64,000 bases of DNA, taken from positions 62,001-126,000 of the forward strand of contig JAOPHQ010002020.1 in assembly GCA_030340625.1 (NCBI GenBank), read 5' to 3'. Position numbers and translations under genes: made by a program. Source of the DNA: Merluccius polli (taxonomy: Eukaryota > Chordata > Actinopteri > Gadiformes > Merlucciidae). Below the pieces are notes generated by a model. That model saw only the letters and a program-made list of their open reading frames with translations, was not told where the DNA came from and did no database searches. This document shows positions 33,494-45,810 of this stretch, in pieces. The stretch's first letter is position 1. Each line of letters starts with the position of its first letter.

Positions 33494-33494
<1 letters not shown>
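32591..33494. other. Host non-coding
   Basis: AT-rich sequence without a recognisable gene, RNA or element. Confidence 0.4.

Positions 33495-33570
<76 letters not shown>
33495..33570. repeat. (TG)n microsatellite, 76 bp
   Basis: Uninterrupted TG dinucleotides, a potential Z-DNA-forming tract. Confidence 0.97.
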
Positions 33571-33571
<1 letters not shown>

Positions 33572-34261
33572 CCAGGTGTTGATAGATAGCCTGCAGAAGG
33601 CCGTCATTCGTCTTCATAGATCCTGGTCTACTTGTCATGGCAGGACCCAAGATACCAAATACAGTCAATCATTGGCTGTGTTCATATCGGTACAAACCTT
33701 TAGTTGGAGTAGTTATTTAGTACTCAAATGCTTCATCATGCAATACTTTTTCATAGACACTGCAACTATAAACGCATGTTAAATAGAGTGTCTTACATAA
33801 TCCCAATGCATTAAATATTGAATGGTTTTGTGAGTATTCTGATACATGTGGCCAGTTTTCTAGCTTACACAGCCCTAATCAAATAGTTTGCCATGCAAAT
33901 GACATCACTTATTTTTGTCACAATTTATTCGCCCTAACTTTAAATGTAGGCGTCTAAAAACAAACGATTATTTCTCTGTATGCCGACCGGTGAGTTCACA
34001 CTACAGATTCTGCCCCGTGTTCATGTTATCAACACGACTGCTGGGATCGGGATGACGACACCTTTGCTCCGCCCCAATGCAAACTCGCTCTTTGCGTTCA
34101 TTTCATTCTTGTTCTCATTCCGAGCATTCTTCGCATCTCTGTCAGTCCGACTGCGTTTTACGTACACCTTCCTGGTTGGCCCAGAAACAATACAATAACT
34201 TTACACAGTTTTCCAATATAAATATCACATCTAAAAAAATCAAAAGAGGTGATTTATATGA
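33571..34261. other. Host non-coding
   Basis: 33970-34180 is less AT-rich than its surroundings and precedes the candidate small gene at 34262; no promoter motif is convincing. Confidence 0.35.
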
Positions 34262-34835
34262 ATGTCAATAACGGATGTGTTTGAGGTAAGTTTCAATGTA
34301 GTTAATGATATGCAAACAGATCGCAGACTTCTCGTAGTGGGTTTAGCCTACATCATGCTCTTGACATATGTATTCATTTTGTCTTATAAAAATAGCAATG
34401 TAGCGATTCTAATCATTTCATCCCATATTGAATTTCCATCGATGAGATGGCCGATTTTCCTCGGTGTTGCAACAGGGTGCTCACTTTGTCCACTCAGTGT
34501 TGTGGCAGACTGCACTGACATAGCACCAAAATCTTTGACATTTTTTAAATATTTGGAAGAAGCGTGGCCACACGCCCTATACCTACGCGTTTAATACACA
34601 ATGTTGCGTGACAGAACATCGGAGAGTCTCAAAACAAATCAGATTTTAATCAAACGATAAGTAGTGCATGCTTGACTTTTGGACAAGATGACGGATAAAA
34701 ACGGTGGTGTTTTCCTCTTCATAGTTGGATCAGCCGCCGGGAGTTGGAGATTTCACAGGAGCATTTTCGGACAACTGCAAAACCGTGTTGAAACACATCT
34801 TGCTGTGCATTTTTCTGATCGTCATCGAAGTTTGC
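34262..34835 (+). CDS. Candidate two-exon start of a small membrane protein
   Basis: An ATG at 34262 is followed by eight codons (MSITDVFE) and a consensus donor GAG|GTAAGT at 34286. At 34724 a strong acceptor (TTTTCCTCTTCATAG) opens a 111-bp exon (34725-34835) that ends at GTGAGT. The phases agree (0 and 0). The second exon would encode 37 residues ending in a hydrophobic segment (HILLCIFLIVIEVC) suited to a membrane span. I do not recognise the family and saw no further exon. Chance pairing of splice-like sites is a real alternative. The other frames over this exon also stay open for up to 80 codons but show no domain. Confidence 0.22.
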
Positions 34836-37800
34836 GTGAGTATAGTCCTTATATTTTCCCCGGGATACCGGAATGCCTTATACTGTTACACCACAGCGAG
34901 ATCAGCTCCAACTCCTAATGTAGCAAGACGGATACAAACACATTACGCTTGCTCTGCGAAAACCACATAGTTCCATCTCGCAAGCAACAATGTTTACAAA
35001 TTCAGAATATATATGCATTCATGTACAATGAACAGTCTGGTTATTTAGGCCTACACTCATATGTCAAGTTGGCATGGATTCCGACAAATGTTTCAGAATA
35101 AAAGTGGCGTGTAGGCCTAATTGAATTATTTATTTATTTTAGAAACTCCTATATATTTGAAAAAGAAAATGGTGTGTAATGGGAAATCCAAACAGTAAAT
35201 TGTGAAATCGATAGGCTTTACAAACGTATAGCCTATATTTCCACACGCTGTTGTGTAGCCTTTATTTGGGCTTCCCTTTTCCCATATCCGCCTTTTTTCG
35301 GGATATGCCTGCTCAGCTAAAACTAAAGTAGTAGGCGACTAATCGCACGGAGAGAAGAATAGTTAAGAGTCTGCTCTTAACTATTGGCAGATCAGGGTTG
35401 TAACAAAGTTTACCCGTACTTTGCCATATTAGTCACGCTGTAGGTAATACGTCCTTATGCGATAACCACATTCAATGATAACATGGATGTAGCATAATAT
35501 TTCCAGCCCCACAGCCTTCTTCATTCTACTTTGCTCTAGAATAGATGGTCTGAAGACTTTCTCTTTATAACAAATCCAAAAAGTCAGCTCAGCTTTCTAA
35601 ACTTTATTTTTTTTATGTTTATGTTTTTATTCAAGGTCATAGCCATGTACTATGCTGAAATAATAACATGCAACAATAGCTTACATGTGTAGGCTATTGT
35701 TGCATGTTATTATTTAGATTTCCACCAACTCAAGCTGTTCATTTTGTATGTTAACAGGACCCGTAAGCAGAGTGGAAAAGGAGATTGATTGTTAAGAGAT
35801 GTATTTCATTTTAGTGACTGTTGACCTTCTTTGGTGTTCTTAAGTGTGGAAATGGTAACCTAGAGGCTTACTGTGTATCCGAAATTGAAACTTTATACTC
35901 TTGTCCCTGGGCAAAACACAACTATCCTGAGGTAGATTTGTACTGAATTGTATTGTCTCTTAAATAAATGGATAATGATGGTGATATTAGGCAATACAAA
36001 AAAAAGTCATAATGCAGTTAACTGTTGATTCTCATATATTTCAAATGGGTTGTAGGTCTATTTATATAATGGCTAGGGACACACATTTATTAATTAATCA
36101 ATCAATGAAGTAATTTTGCTGATATTATTTAAAGCCTACAGGGAGAATTCAGTCAGATGTAATTCAGACATGTTACAAATAGATGCAGCAAAATATGCTT
36201 TGTTTTCATCTTATGCAATCATTGGACCTGTGAACGATGGCCTGAATGGCATTTTCAAAAGAATAGGATATTCGCTTTGCTAAAGCACGAGTCTCTACTT
36301 TAAAAAGTCGGATTTAAGCTCTGTATCCCTTAAAACTTCACGTTTTGTATTGTTAAATACATGCCTACTTAAGACAATACATAGGCTATAATGCCCCATT
36401 GGTTGACATTTTATTATGTTACATATTATAACTACAGTTGCATGATTGTAGTTAGTGTTGTTTGGCTGCCCATCATTAAAATAGTTTTAAGGAAGAATGC
36501 TATTATGTTTAAATATGTTTTAATGTACAGAACCAGTGGTGCATTGTAATAGTGCGGTGTTAACATGTAGAACTGAAGCAATTAATGGTATTATATAGGC
36601 CAAACCGTCATTAAATATAACCCTACTTTTCTATAAGAAAGATTTAATTTCACATTGTTTTGCATAACTAACCCTGCCTTAAAATCAAAGCTATGCAAAT
36701 TGTATGCATGAAGAAAAACTCTCTTTCAACCATTGCACTAAATTAGATATTAAAAGGAGGTACAATTTAGACTGGTGTAATTATAACTTTGCACTCCACA
36801 CCACCACTCTGGTCACAGTCACAGTTGAAGTCGTAGACATTAAAGAACCAACTAAATATCACTTAGCCTAATGATAATGCTTATCAGAAACCTCGCAGCT
36901 ATTCAACATGTGTATCATTCAACGATAAAAGTGACTAGAAATTGTGATTTTTGGGAGATGCCATGAGAATGTAAATGTTGTTTGAGAAATCAATAGACAT
37001 GTCAGTTAGAATGATAATCATTGTGAATGTTGGTGTTTGGAGATAGTTGCAATTCATTTAATATTGAAATTAATTGTTGACCCATAGCAAGTAGGCCATG
37101 GCACTATTATTTAATGTAGTTAAGTTATAATACTCCCAGCAAAAAACAAGGACATTTTTGCTGGGAAAAACGGATGTTAAATACTTTTGTTTTCAGTTCT
37201 CACTAATTGAATCTCAAATGTATTTTTTTAAATTTCAGAAACATTGCAGTAAAACATATTTCATCCCCTTATCTGTAATCTCTTCATATCTAGATGAAGG
37301 GAAATTAATTATATAAAACAGATGATGAATCAGGTGTCACAACAAGTCCAAATGCCAGGCTCTTAGCAGTCAAGGCTGGCTGGAAAGAAAAGGAGAGAAA
37401 CAATCCAGTGGGATTCAGAGTGTGTGCCCTAAGGTAAACCCAGGGTTAGAAAGGGAATTGTAGAGTACAGGCAGCTGCGAAGCACTAAAAGCAGGGCCCC
37501 AGTGAGGCCAGTGTAGAATGCCACCAAAAAAGAAAAGCAGGCTCAAAGCCGCTGACGTCATCTAAGTAAATCTGCTTCAGTTCCGCAGTTGTAAAATGAC
37601 TGACGGCTACCGAGTGCACTTTGGCATTGTCAATAACCTTAGACCTGGTTGACAAGGCCAAAGGGGTGTTTGGCAGTGTAATAGTACTTTTTCCATGACG
37701 CATATTGATATGGTAAATATGATATGCCAATTTATATCCACAGTTGGACTTAATTGTAAAGAATAGCTATGGCACGTTTCCAGCGTTGCTTTTTTTTTTA

Positions 37801-40800
37801 GCAAGCAACACAGGTCTGAATATTTTTGTGATCTTGTTAAGATAATAGTGAGAATTAAAGTTAGATGTTACCATTAGAAATATTTAAATAACTTATAATA
37901 CAATATGTAATACTTATTGATAAATGTGATAATGTCATTTCTCTGATAATCCTTTCTCTGACAGTTACAAAGGAAAAGAAGGATCAACATTTTCAGACAT
38001 TTTGTCAGACATGTCAGAGAGCAGTCATTTAGAGTTGTAATTTGTACCATTTGTTGCTGAAATCCCATCCTTATTTGGAGAAGAACATATAATGTGAACC
38101 TTTGATTAGACACAGATGAAAAGCAATATATAATCCATGAATCATTAGATGAGTCCGTTTCTGAAACCACTAACGCTCAAGTTCTTGGCCACAGTCAAAG
38201 CAGGAAATCTAAGCCTTGCCAACTTTCTTTAGCGTTGCCCATAGTAGCAGTAGAGGCTTAGATTCAAGCCTTCTACCGACGAAAAGAAGATGTGCAGCCA
38301 TGAAACTAAGGCACCAGGTCCCATTCGTTTTTAATGTGTGGCTTGTAGACCTATTTAAATATGACCTATCTAGCTCCTTGCAAACCACACTCCCTATTAC
38401 ATCCTAAAAAATAGATGCATTGTTGTCAAAGCAGACACAAATCAATGTGTCTTCTCTGAAGGTTTAGTCTTATTGCCAGGCCTATAAAACCACCCACAAG
38501 CAAACAATGAATTTCACAGAATTGCACTGTCTAGCGAATGATAAATGGATACTTAGGCTACCCTAAGTACCAAGGACTTCCATGATTGTCCAGTAGTTGT
38601 CTTGTTGCTTTGGTCAGCAGAACCAGTCAGCAGCACCACCATGTATCATAACGCCTCATCTTTTGTTCAACATTTTTGTTGGCTAACTTCAGAAGATTCG
38701 AGAAGATTTGCCTCTTAGACTTCCTCTGTCTAGTAGGAAAAGGTGAAGAATAGGTCCACAACAAAGAAGATCTGGTTATCAAGTTGTCAAGTCTATGGTA
38801 CTGATGATGCATCTATTTCTTTGGTAGACATATGGATTGGAAGAAAAAAAAATAGCTTTTGGTAGTTTCACACTGGAAGAAAATCAAAAACTGAATATTA
38901 CTGTACGTGTAAACACAGTGACCGTCACGTCTTGTTACAGCATGTCACATCTGGCCCACACCAAAGTAATTTGTGTCGGGGGGGGGGGGGGGGGGCAGGA
39001 AATATGAATGAACGATACATGACTGTTTGTCTTTTATGCCTGTGATGCAGGGCAATTACAAAGAAAAGTGCAGTAAAAGGTTGGCAACGAAATAAAGTAA
39101 TTTAAGAGGTGATAAGAACCCAGAGAAGGAGCGATTGGCAGAGTCTAAAGCTAATGGTGGCCTTCATTCTCATTGCAATGATTTGTTTTGTCATACCCTT
39201 GCACACGTGTCTTGAATGAGCCAGCAGCCCGGGTCTCTTTCTGCTCTGCTCTCATAACTGTCAGGAGATCCTTTATCTGATGGACCTTTATTTACAGCTT
39301 CAATTTCCTGAGCTTCTCATGTTCCGCCTTTCTCCACACCAGTGTGACATTGGGGTCTATGCAGTTTGGAATGCATTTCATATTTCTTCTGAAGGAAAAT
39401 ATTTTCCAAGCTGTCATTACATCTTCTACAGAATTTTTTTGGGTGACACCCAAGGACAGGGATGTATTTGTAGAACAAGGAGAGATATGCTCTCCAGTTC
39501 CAGACATATGGCCATCTAAAACATTAACCAGTGTTTCTTTGTTGGACTGGACATCTCCTGTATTGTTCACGTCACAACTGTTTTTAGGTATAAGGTAGAT
39601 AGGGAGGCCTGCGCTGACGGTACCTGTAAATCAATGTGCTTCGCTGACAGAGATTGATCCCAGTCTCCAGACGGCTGCTGGTTGAAAGGATCCAGGTCTC
39701 ATGTCTGAGTGGGATGATGTTGGACAGATTCCTTGCACCTAAGCGTGCTAGTTTAAAGAGGCATGAAATAAACACATGGCCTTTGCCAATAACAGGAGGG
39801 TTAGCATTGGCGAGCGTGCCAGCGGCGCTGGACCTTTGGAAATTGGTATTGAAAAGCTTGCTAATTCATTCATTAGGACTCTATATACTGTAGATTATTT
39901 TTCATTAATTAATTAATTAATACTTGATATAATCCTTTGTATGGTCAGAAATTGTCATTTGATTTCATATTACAATCTTACAGAAATATTTTCATTATTA
40001 CTTTGGTGATTTTTTTTTTTTTTTCATTTAATTTATTTTTGTCTTAGGATACATTTGGGGTCTGGTTAGTATTTCTCTCAAATACTTAGTTAAGAGGCTC
40101 GTATTTATGCTTGCTTAATCTAGACGGTGGTATTTTGCTCAATGTTGATACTAGATAAAGGAATAAAATAGCATATTCCCATAGATTTTACATGCACATA
40201 TTTCCGAAGATTCCTTTCTTTAACACTGCATGTGGGGGTCCACGCTGATAGATGTGTTATTCCAGAGTTAATTAACCTGCTTTAATGACATCATGAAATT
40301 GTAAATGGAATTCCAGCTATGTATGTTATTGTGTATGTGCATTATGGGGAGCATATTCTGCAAACACCAACTGGAATACTTTTGACAGTGCAGCAGTCAT
40401 TATGAAGGCCAGGATATGTCTTTACAACATGCAGAATTTTGTAATCACCTGGTGATTATGGTGTTCAACATTGTGGACTTAACTGCTGTGGGCCATTATG
40501 CAGTGCACAAAAGTCATTCACAGAGTCATTATTGCACCCTCTAAGATAACAGCACAAAAGAACTCCACATGGAAAATTACATTTGAGACCTCTCATCTGT
40601 TATTTCATTACCTTGCTGTGCCTGATGGATAAAATGGGTCTCTCTTAATTTAAGAAGCTGGATTCCAGGTAGGCGAGTGGTTTATGTAATCTTGTGATAA
40701 GTGTCATCTTTCTTAATGCCATGTCACAGCACACACTCCCTGCTACCACGTTCACGTCTTGCATTGTCACCCCCCCCCCCAATCACACAAATAAGTCTAT

Positions 40801-43704
40801 TTCCATGGTTCCCACCTTGTAAAGACAAGAGTATGCAATTATCCATTGGCCTCATGTGTTTCTACAGATGACATTCATACCTTCCTCTGGTTGTCATAAT
40901 TAGGCCTGGGATTCTAGAGCACTTAGAGACCACTTCAATAGGCAACTCCACCAGGTTATTCACACGTCTCCCATCTCCAAAATAGCCATAGGACACAAAA
41001 GAAACGATGCACAGCAGCTAGTTATCCATACCAATGTAACTAGGCATGGCTGGGGGAACAAAATGTTATCACCACCAATGTTACTTTGTCCTGTGTATAA
41101 TAGGTTAATACATAAACTGCCTAAGTATTCAAACATACCTCACATACCTTTTTTACATTTAAAAGATAACCTTTTTAAAGCAATTAAGTGAAGCAAAACA
41201 TCTTCATCCTACCTTCAACAAATCTGTGGACAAACACACCGTCGTAAACATCTACATATTTCTTACTTTGTAAATCTTTGCTTTTCTACCAGATTTCACA
41301 TTAAAGTGGTGACTAACTCCACCTTACATTGTATGAATTTATGTCTTGAGAAATCACAGAAATTCAAGCGGGAGGTTCTGTGGCTAGCCGTGACGGGGTG
41401 ATAATTATTCCCTCTAGTTAATGGTCTGTTGTTGGATAATTAGTGATCTATGATCACATAGGCCACAGTAGCATGGCAACACAAACCAGAAAGTATTCTG
41501 TATCAAGACCGATTCCAGACCGATTCCGATTACAGTGTGGGGTATGGGAGACACATGGATCCCTCAAAAGTCAATCACATTTTTGTTTTTGTCTCGCCTA
41601 AGGAAAGACCTCATGTGGAAAGATTGTTGTACCTTGTTGTACCTGTAGAGACATTATAACACAATACACAAGAACATCTTTAAGTATGCGTCTTTGTTGT
41701 TAATAAAGCTATAATGCCAGGCATTGTAGCCATTTGGTGTGCAGACTCGCTTCAATGGCTCTGTAAAATATGCAAGACAAGCCGATGACCTCTGTATTTG
41801 ATTGAAGTTAGAGAGACTGTCAACATGATTGTCTGATGTGAGAAATGTGAAATAGACATATGGTGGAATGTTACCATGGTGTGTTGCTCTATTTTATAAA
41901 AAAAATAAACGTATTTGTCAAAATGTGTTTGCTTGCAAATGCTGAATTTCTCATCAGATAATTTATTGTACCAAATAGCATCCTTACTTTTCAAGTGTCC
42001 TATATTTAAGCAAACACTTGCCCTTGTCATGCATAGTATTTTTAAGTGATGTAGAAGTCATAAATAAAATTGTTAAACAGTAGAAGTGTGTTAGAATTTA
42101 AAATTACTGGTGCGTAATGATGTTAGAATCTATACTATATACTAGTCCATTGCTAGGAACATTGCTGTTACTCTCCCTCATATTCATTCTCCATCAGACA
42201 CGGACAATAATGGATTAATGGAAATATGTGTCCATATGAGTCCATAACATTTCTTAAAAGCACCATCTAAAGCCATTACAGACACATATTAGAAGTCACA
42301 ACACAATAGTTATTTGTGGGGTGTTTAGTTTGGTGTCAAGGCAAAGGGAAGTTGTTGGTTCAATAATTCATTGCAAGCATCACAGTAGCACTATTCATTT
42401 CCTTGTGTGAAGTCTGAGGATACCACCTGTGGCCGTGAGACTGGCAATATTGGCGGCGTGAAATCAATATTTACACATGATTATACGGCACATGATGAAT
42501 CTGGATACACACTAAATGGAAGAGACACATTTTTTGTTCGTCGCTGGCACATTTGTCATTCAAATATAATCTAATAACAGCAGTCGTTGTTCTAATAACA
42601 GCGTCACACCAAAAAAAACACAATTTTAGATTCATTACTTTGAGTCTAACATTCAGCTGGTTAGAGAGGAGCGCGGGACGAAGTCCATGCTTCTTAGTGG
42701 TCCAAACAGGAATGTTTTCCCCCTCCCTCATCAGTTTGTGAGTTAGATCTGCAGTGTCAGCAGTAAAGCACACAAACACGGAATTCAGTAAAAATCCCTC
42801 CTCCCCACTCTCTGCTGGGAGTTTTTTTTGTGCTTTATTTTCCAGTAGCCTGCCTCCCATCCCCCAAGCCCCCCCCCCCCCATCACCACCACGCCCGCCC
42901 CCCATCCCACCACCACCACCACCCCTCATGAACTGACAAACGCTAGAAGAAACATATGCTGCTATTCCCACTTACCGACAGCTTGTGCTGCTTAAAAAGA
43001 ATGGAGCTCAGCGGTTGTCTAGTGGAGAAAAAGGGGGACATTAAGGCAACTGCTGCAAAATGGTGCTGGTTAAACATTTATGTGGAAATAAAATATAAAC
43101 ACATGTAATTGGGTATTTAAAACAACAGTCGACATTGAAGTGCTTCAACAAGGACATGTTTTCAGGTGGCCCTCAGTTATCCTTCCTTGGTTCCTTCACA
43201 ATATTGTTATCACATTTGTGCTTGTTTGATTAACGTATTGTTTCTATCATTGTTGACTATTTCATCTAGTTTAAGTTTATGATAAATAATTAACTTCAAA
43301 GTAGTTGTTTGTCTCACATGTGACAAAATAAGCAAGCAATTGTTCTGAAGTTGTAAGATGGTTAGGCCTTCTATAAGAAGGGCCTTCTTTAAAACAAGGT
43401 CAGTTTGATATTTAGCTAATTTTAGCCACAGAATTCTCATTTGTTTTCATTGACTTTGCAAAACTCACAAGTGTCAGTCTCAAGTTGCTACTATGACTGA
43501 CACTTTATAAACAATGCCAATAGACGATGAGTGAACTTGAATGAATGGGTTTTATGCATCATTTCAGAATAATTCTTCTTACCTTATACATCTGCTGTCC
43601 TACCACCATGTAAAAACTAGTTCATAGCAAAAACTATAGTATACCTATGGTAATACTGATCTTGTGTATGTGTTTGTTTACTGTGGCTCCACGGCTCCCC
43701 CTAG
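34836..43704. other. Host non-coding upstream of the tead1 exon
   Basis: AT-rich with scattered homopolymers (18 G at 38978-38995; C run near 40772; 11-C run near 42870). 40130-40720 is a long non-repetitive stretch with paired homeodomain-like TTAATTAA and several GGAAT/ATTCC words, of the kind seen in conserved enhancers; this is a suspicion only. The Gly-rich frame at 42471-42971 comes from a C-rich tract and is not supported as a gene. Confidence 0.4.
35658..35715. repeat. Perfect 23-bp inverted repeat (hairpin)
   Basis: The arm AAATAATAACATGCAACAAT... (35658-35680) is exactly inverted at 35693-35715, with a 12-nt loop. Complementarity stops abruptly on both outer sides. It could be a small snap-back duplication or a hairpin RNA; no expression evidence is available. 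Confidence 0.9.
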
Positions 43705-43750
43705 TCCGGTCCAGGCCTCGGCTTGGACAGCCCTGACCGCCACTGCCACC
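43705..43750 (+). other. tead1: tead1 5' UTR part of the exon
   Basis: 46 bp between the proposed acceptor AG (43703-43704) and the ATG, GC-rich. At least one upstream non-coding exon is implied and was not located. Confidence 0.55.
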
Positions 43751-43952
43751 ATGGACCCCAGCAGCTGGAGCGGCAGCGAGAGCCCCGCAGAGGACCTGGA
43801 TAGGATGAGCGACTCGGCCGACAAGCCCATGGACAACGACGCTGAGGGGGTGTGGAGCCCCGACATCGAGCAGAGCTTCCAGGAGGCGCTGGCCATCTAC
43901 CCTCCATGTGGCCGCCGGAAGATCATCCTGTCTGACGAGGGCAAGATGTACG
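43751..43952 (+). CDS. tead1: tead1, first coding exon (N-terminus and start of TEA domain)
   Basis: This exon encodes the N-terminus of the TEAD1/TEF-1 transcription factor, which binds MCAT (CATTCC) elements through its TEA domain and recruits YAP/TAZ in the Hippo pathway in the nucleus. The residues MDPSSWSGSESPAEDLDRMS identify TEAD1 rather than TEAD3 or TEAD4. The TEA domain starts at about residue 28 and is cut after GRRKIILSDEGKMYG. The exon is bounded by an acceptor (CTCCCCCTAG, exon from 43705) and a consensus donor (TACG|GTGAGT, exon end 43952), leaving phase 1, as at the KMYG/RNEL junction of the family. GCCACCATGG gives an ideal start context. Mammalian TEAD1 is reported to start at a non-AUG (AUU) codon at this place; here it is ATG. 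The next TEA-domain exon was not found downstream, so the intron extends past the window. Which teleost paralogue this is cannot be decided from one exon. Confidence 0.93.
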
Positions 43953-43986
43953 GTGAGTACCAGCGTCCCCCTTGAAGTGTGTGTGC

Positions 43987-45454
<1,468 letters not shown>

Positions 45455-45810
45455 TTTAGAGTTGTTCCGATTCCGATACCAGTATCGGAAATTGCTCCGA
45501 TACTGCCGAAAATGCTGGCATCGGTATCGGCGACTACTGGAGTCCAGGCACCGATCCGATACCACGTAATTTATTCAATTGGTAATCTAATAGGGGCTAT
45601 GCGCAACATACTTCTGCATTCTGCGAAACAGGTCTCATCACATCCGGTTCAGGTCCGCTGTACCGCGCTCACATTATTGTATTTATTAATCCGCACTTCC
45701 AGATAGGGTGGCCATTTGTCCGGCTTTAGGCCGGACTGTCCGGTATCCCCCCCCCCGTCGGCCGTAGGTCCGAGGTGTGTTGCGATCGCGCACGCCTCCC
45801 CCCCCTTCCC
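45455..45810. repeat. Two adjacent hAT-type repeat remnants
   Basis: 45460-45580 carries GTTGTTCCGATTCCGATACC with repeated (G)ATATCGG-like words typical of a common fish hAT repeat. 45700-45770 starts TAGGGTGGCCATTTGTCCGG and folds through CCGGCTTTAGGCCGG, resembling another fish hAT terminus. Both are short and truncated, and no target duplications were found. Confidence 0.45.

Noticed and set aside
42471..42971. 166-codon Gly-rich minus-strand frame
   Set aside because: The Gly run is a C-rich simple tract; the remainder has no domain, start context or splice support.
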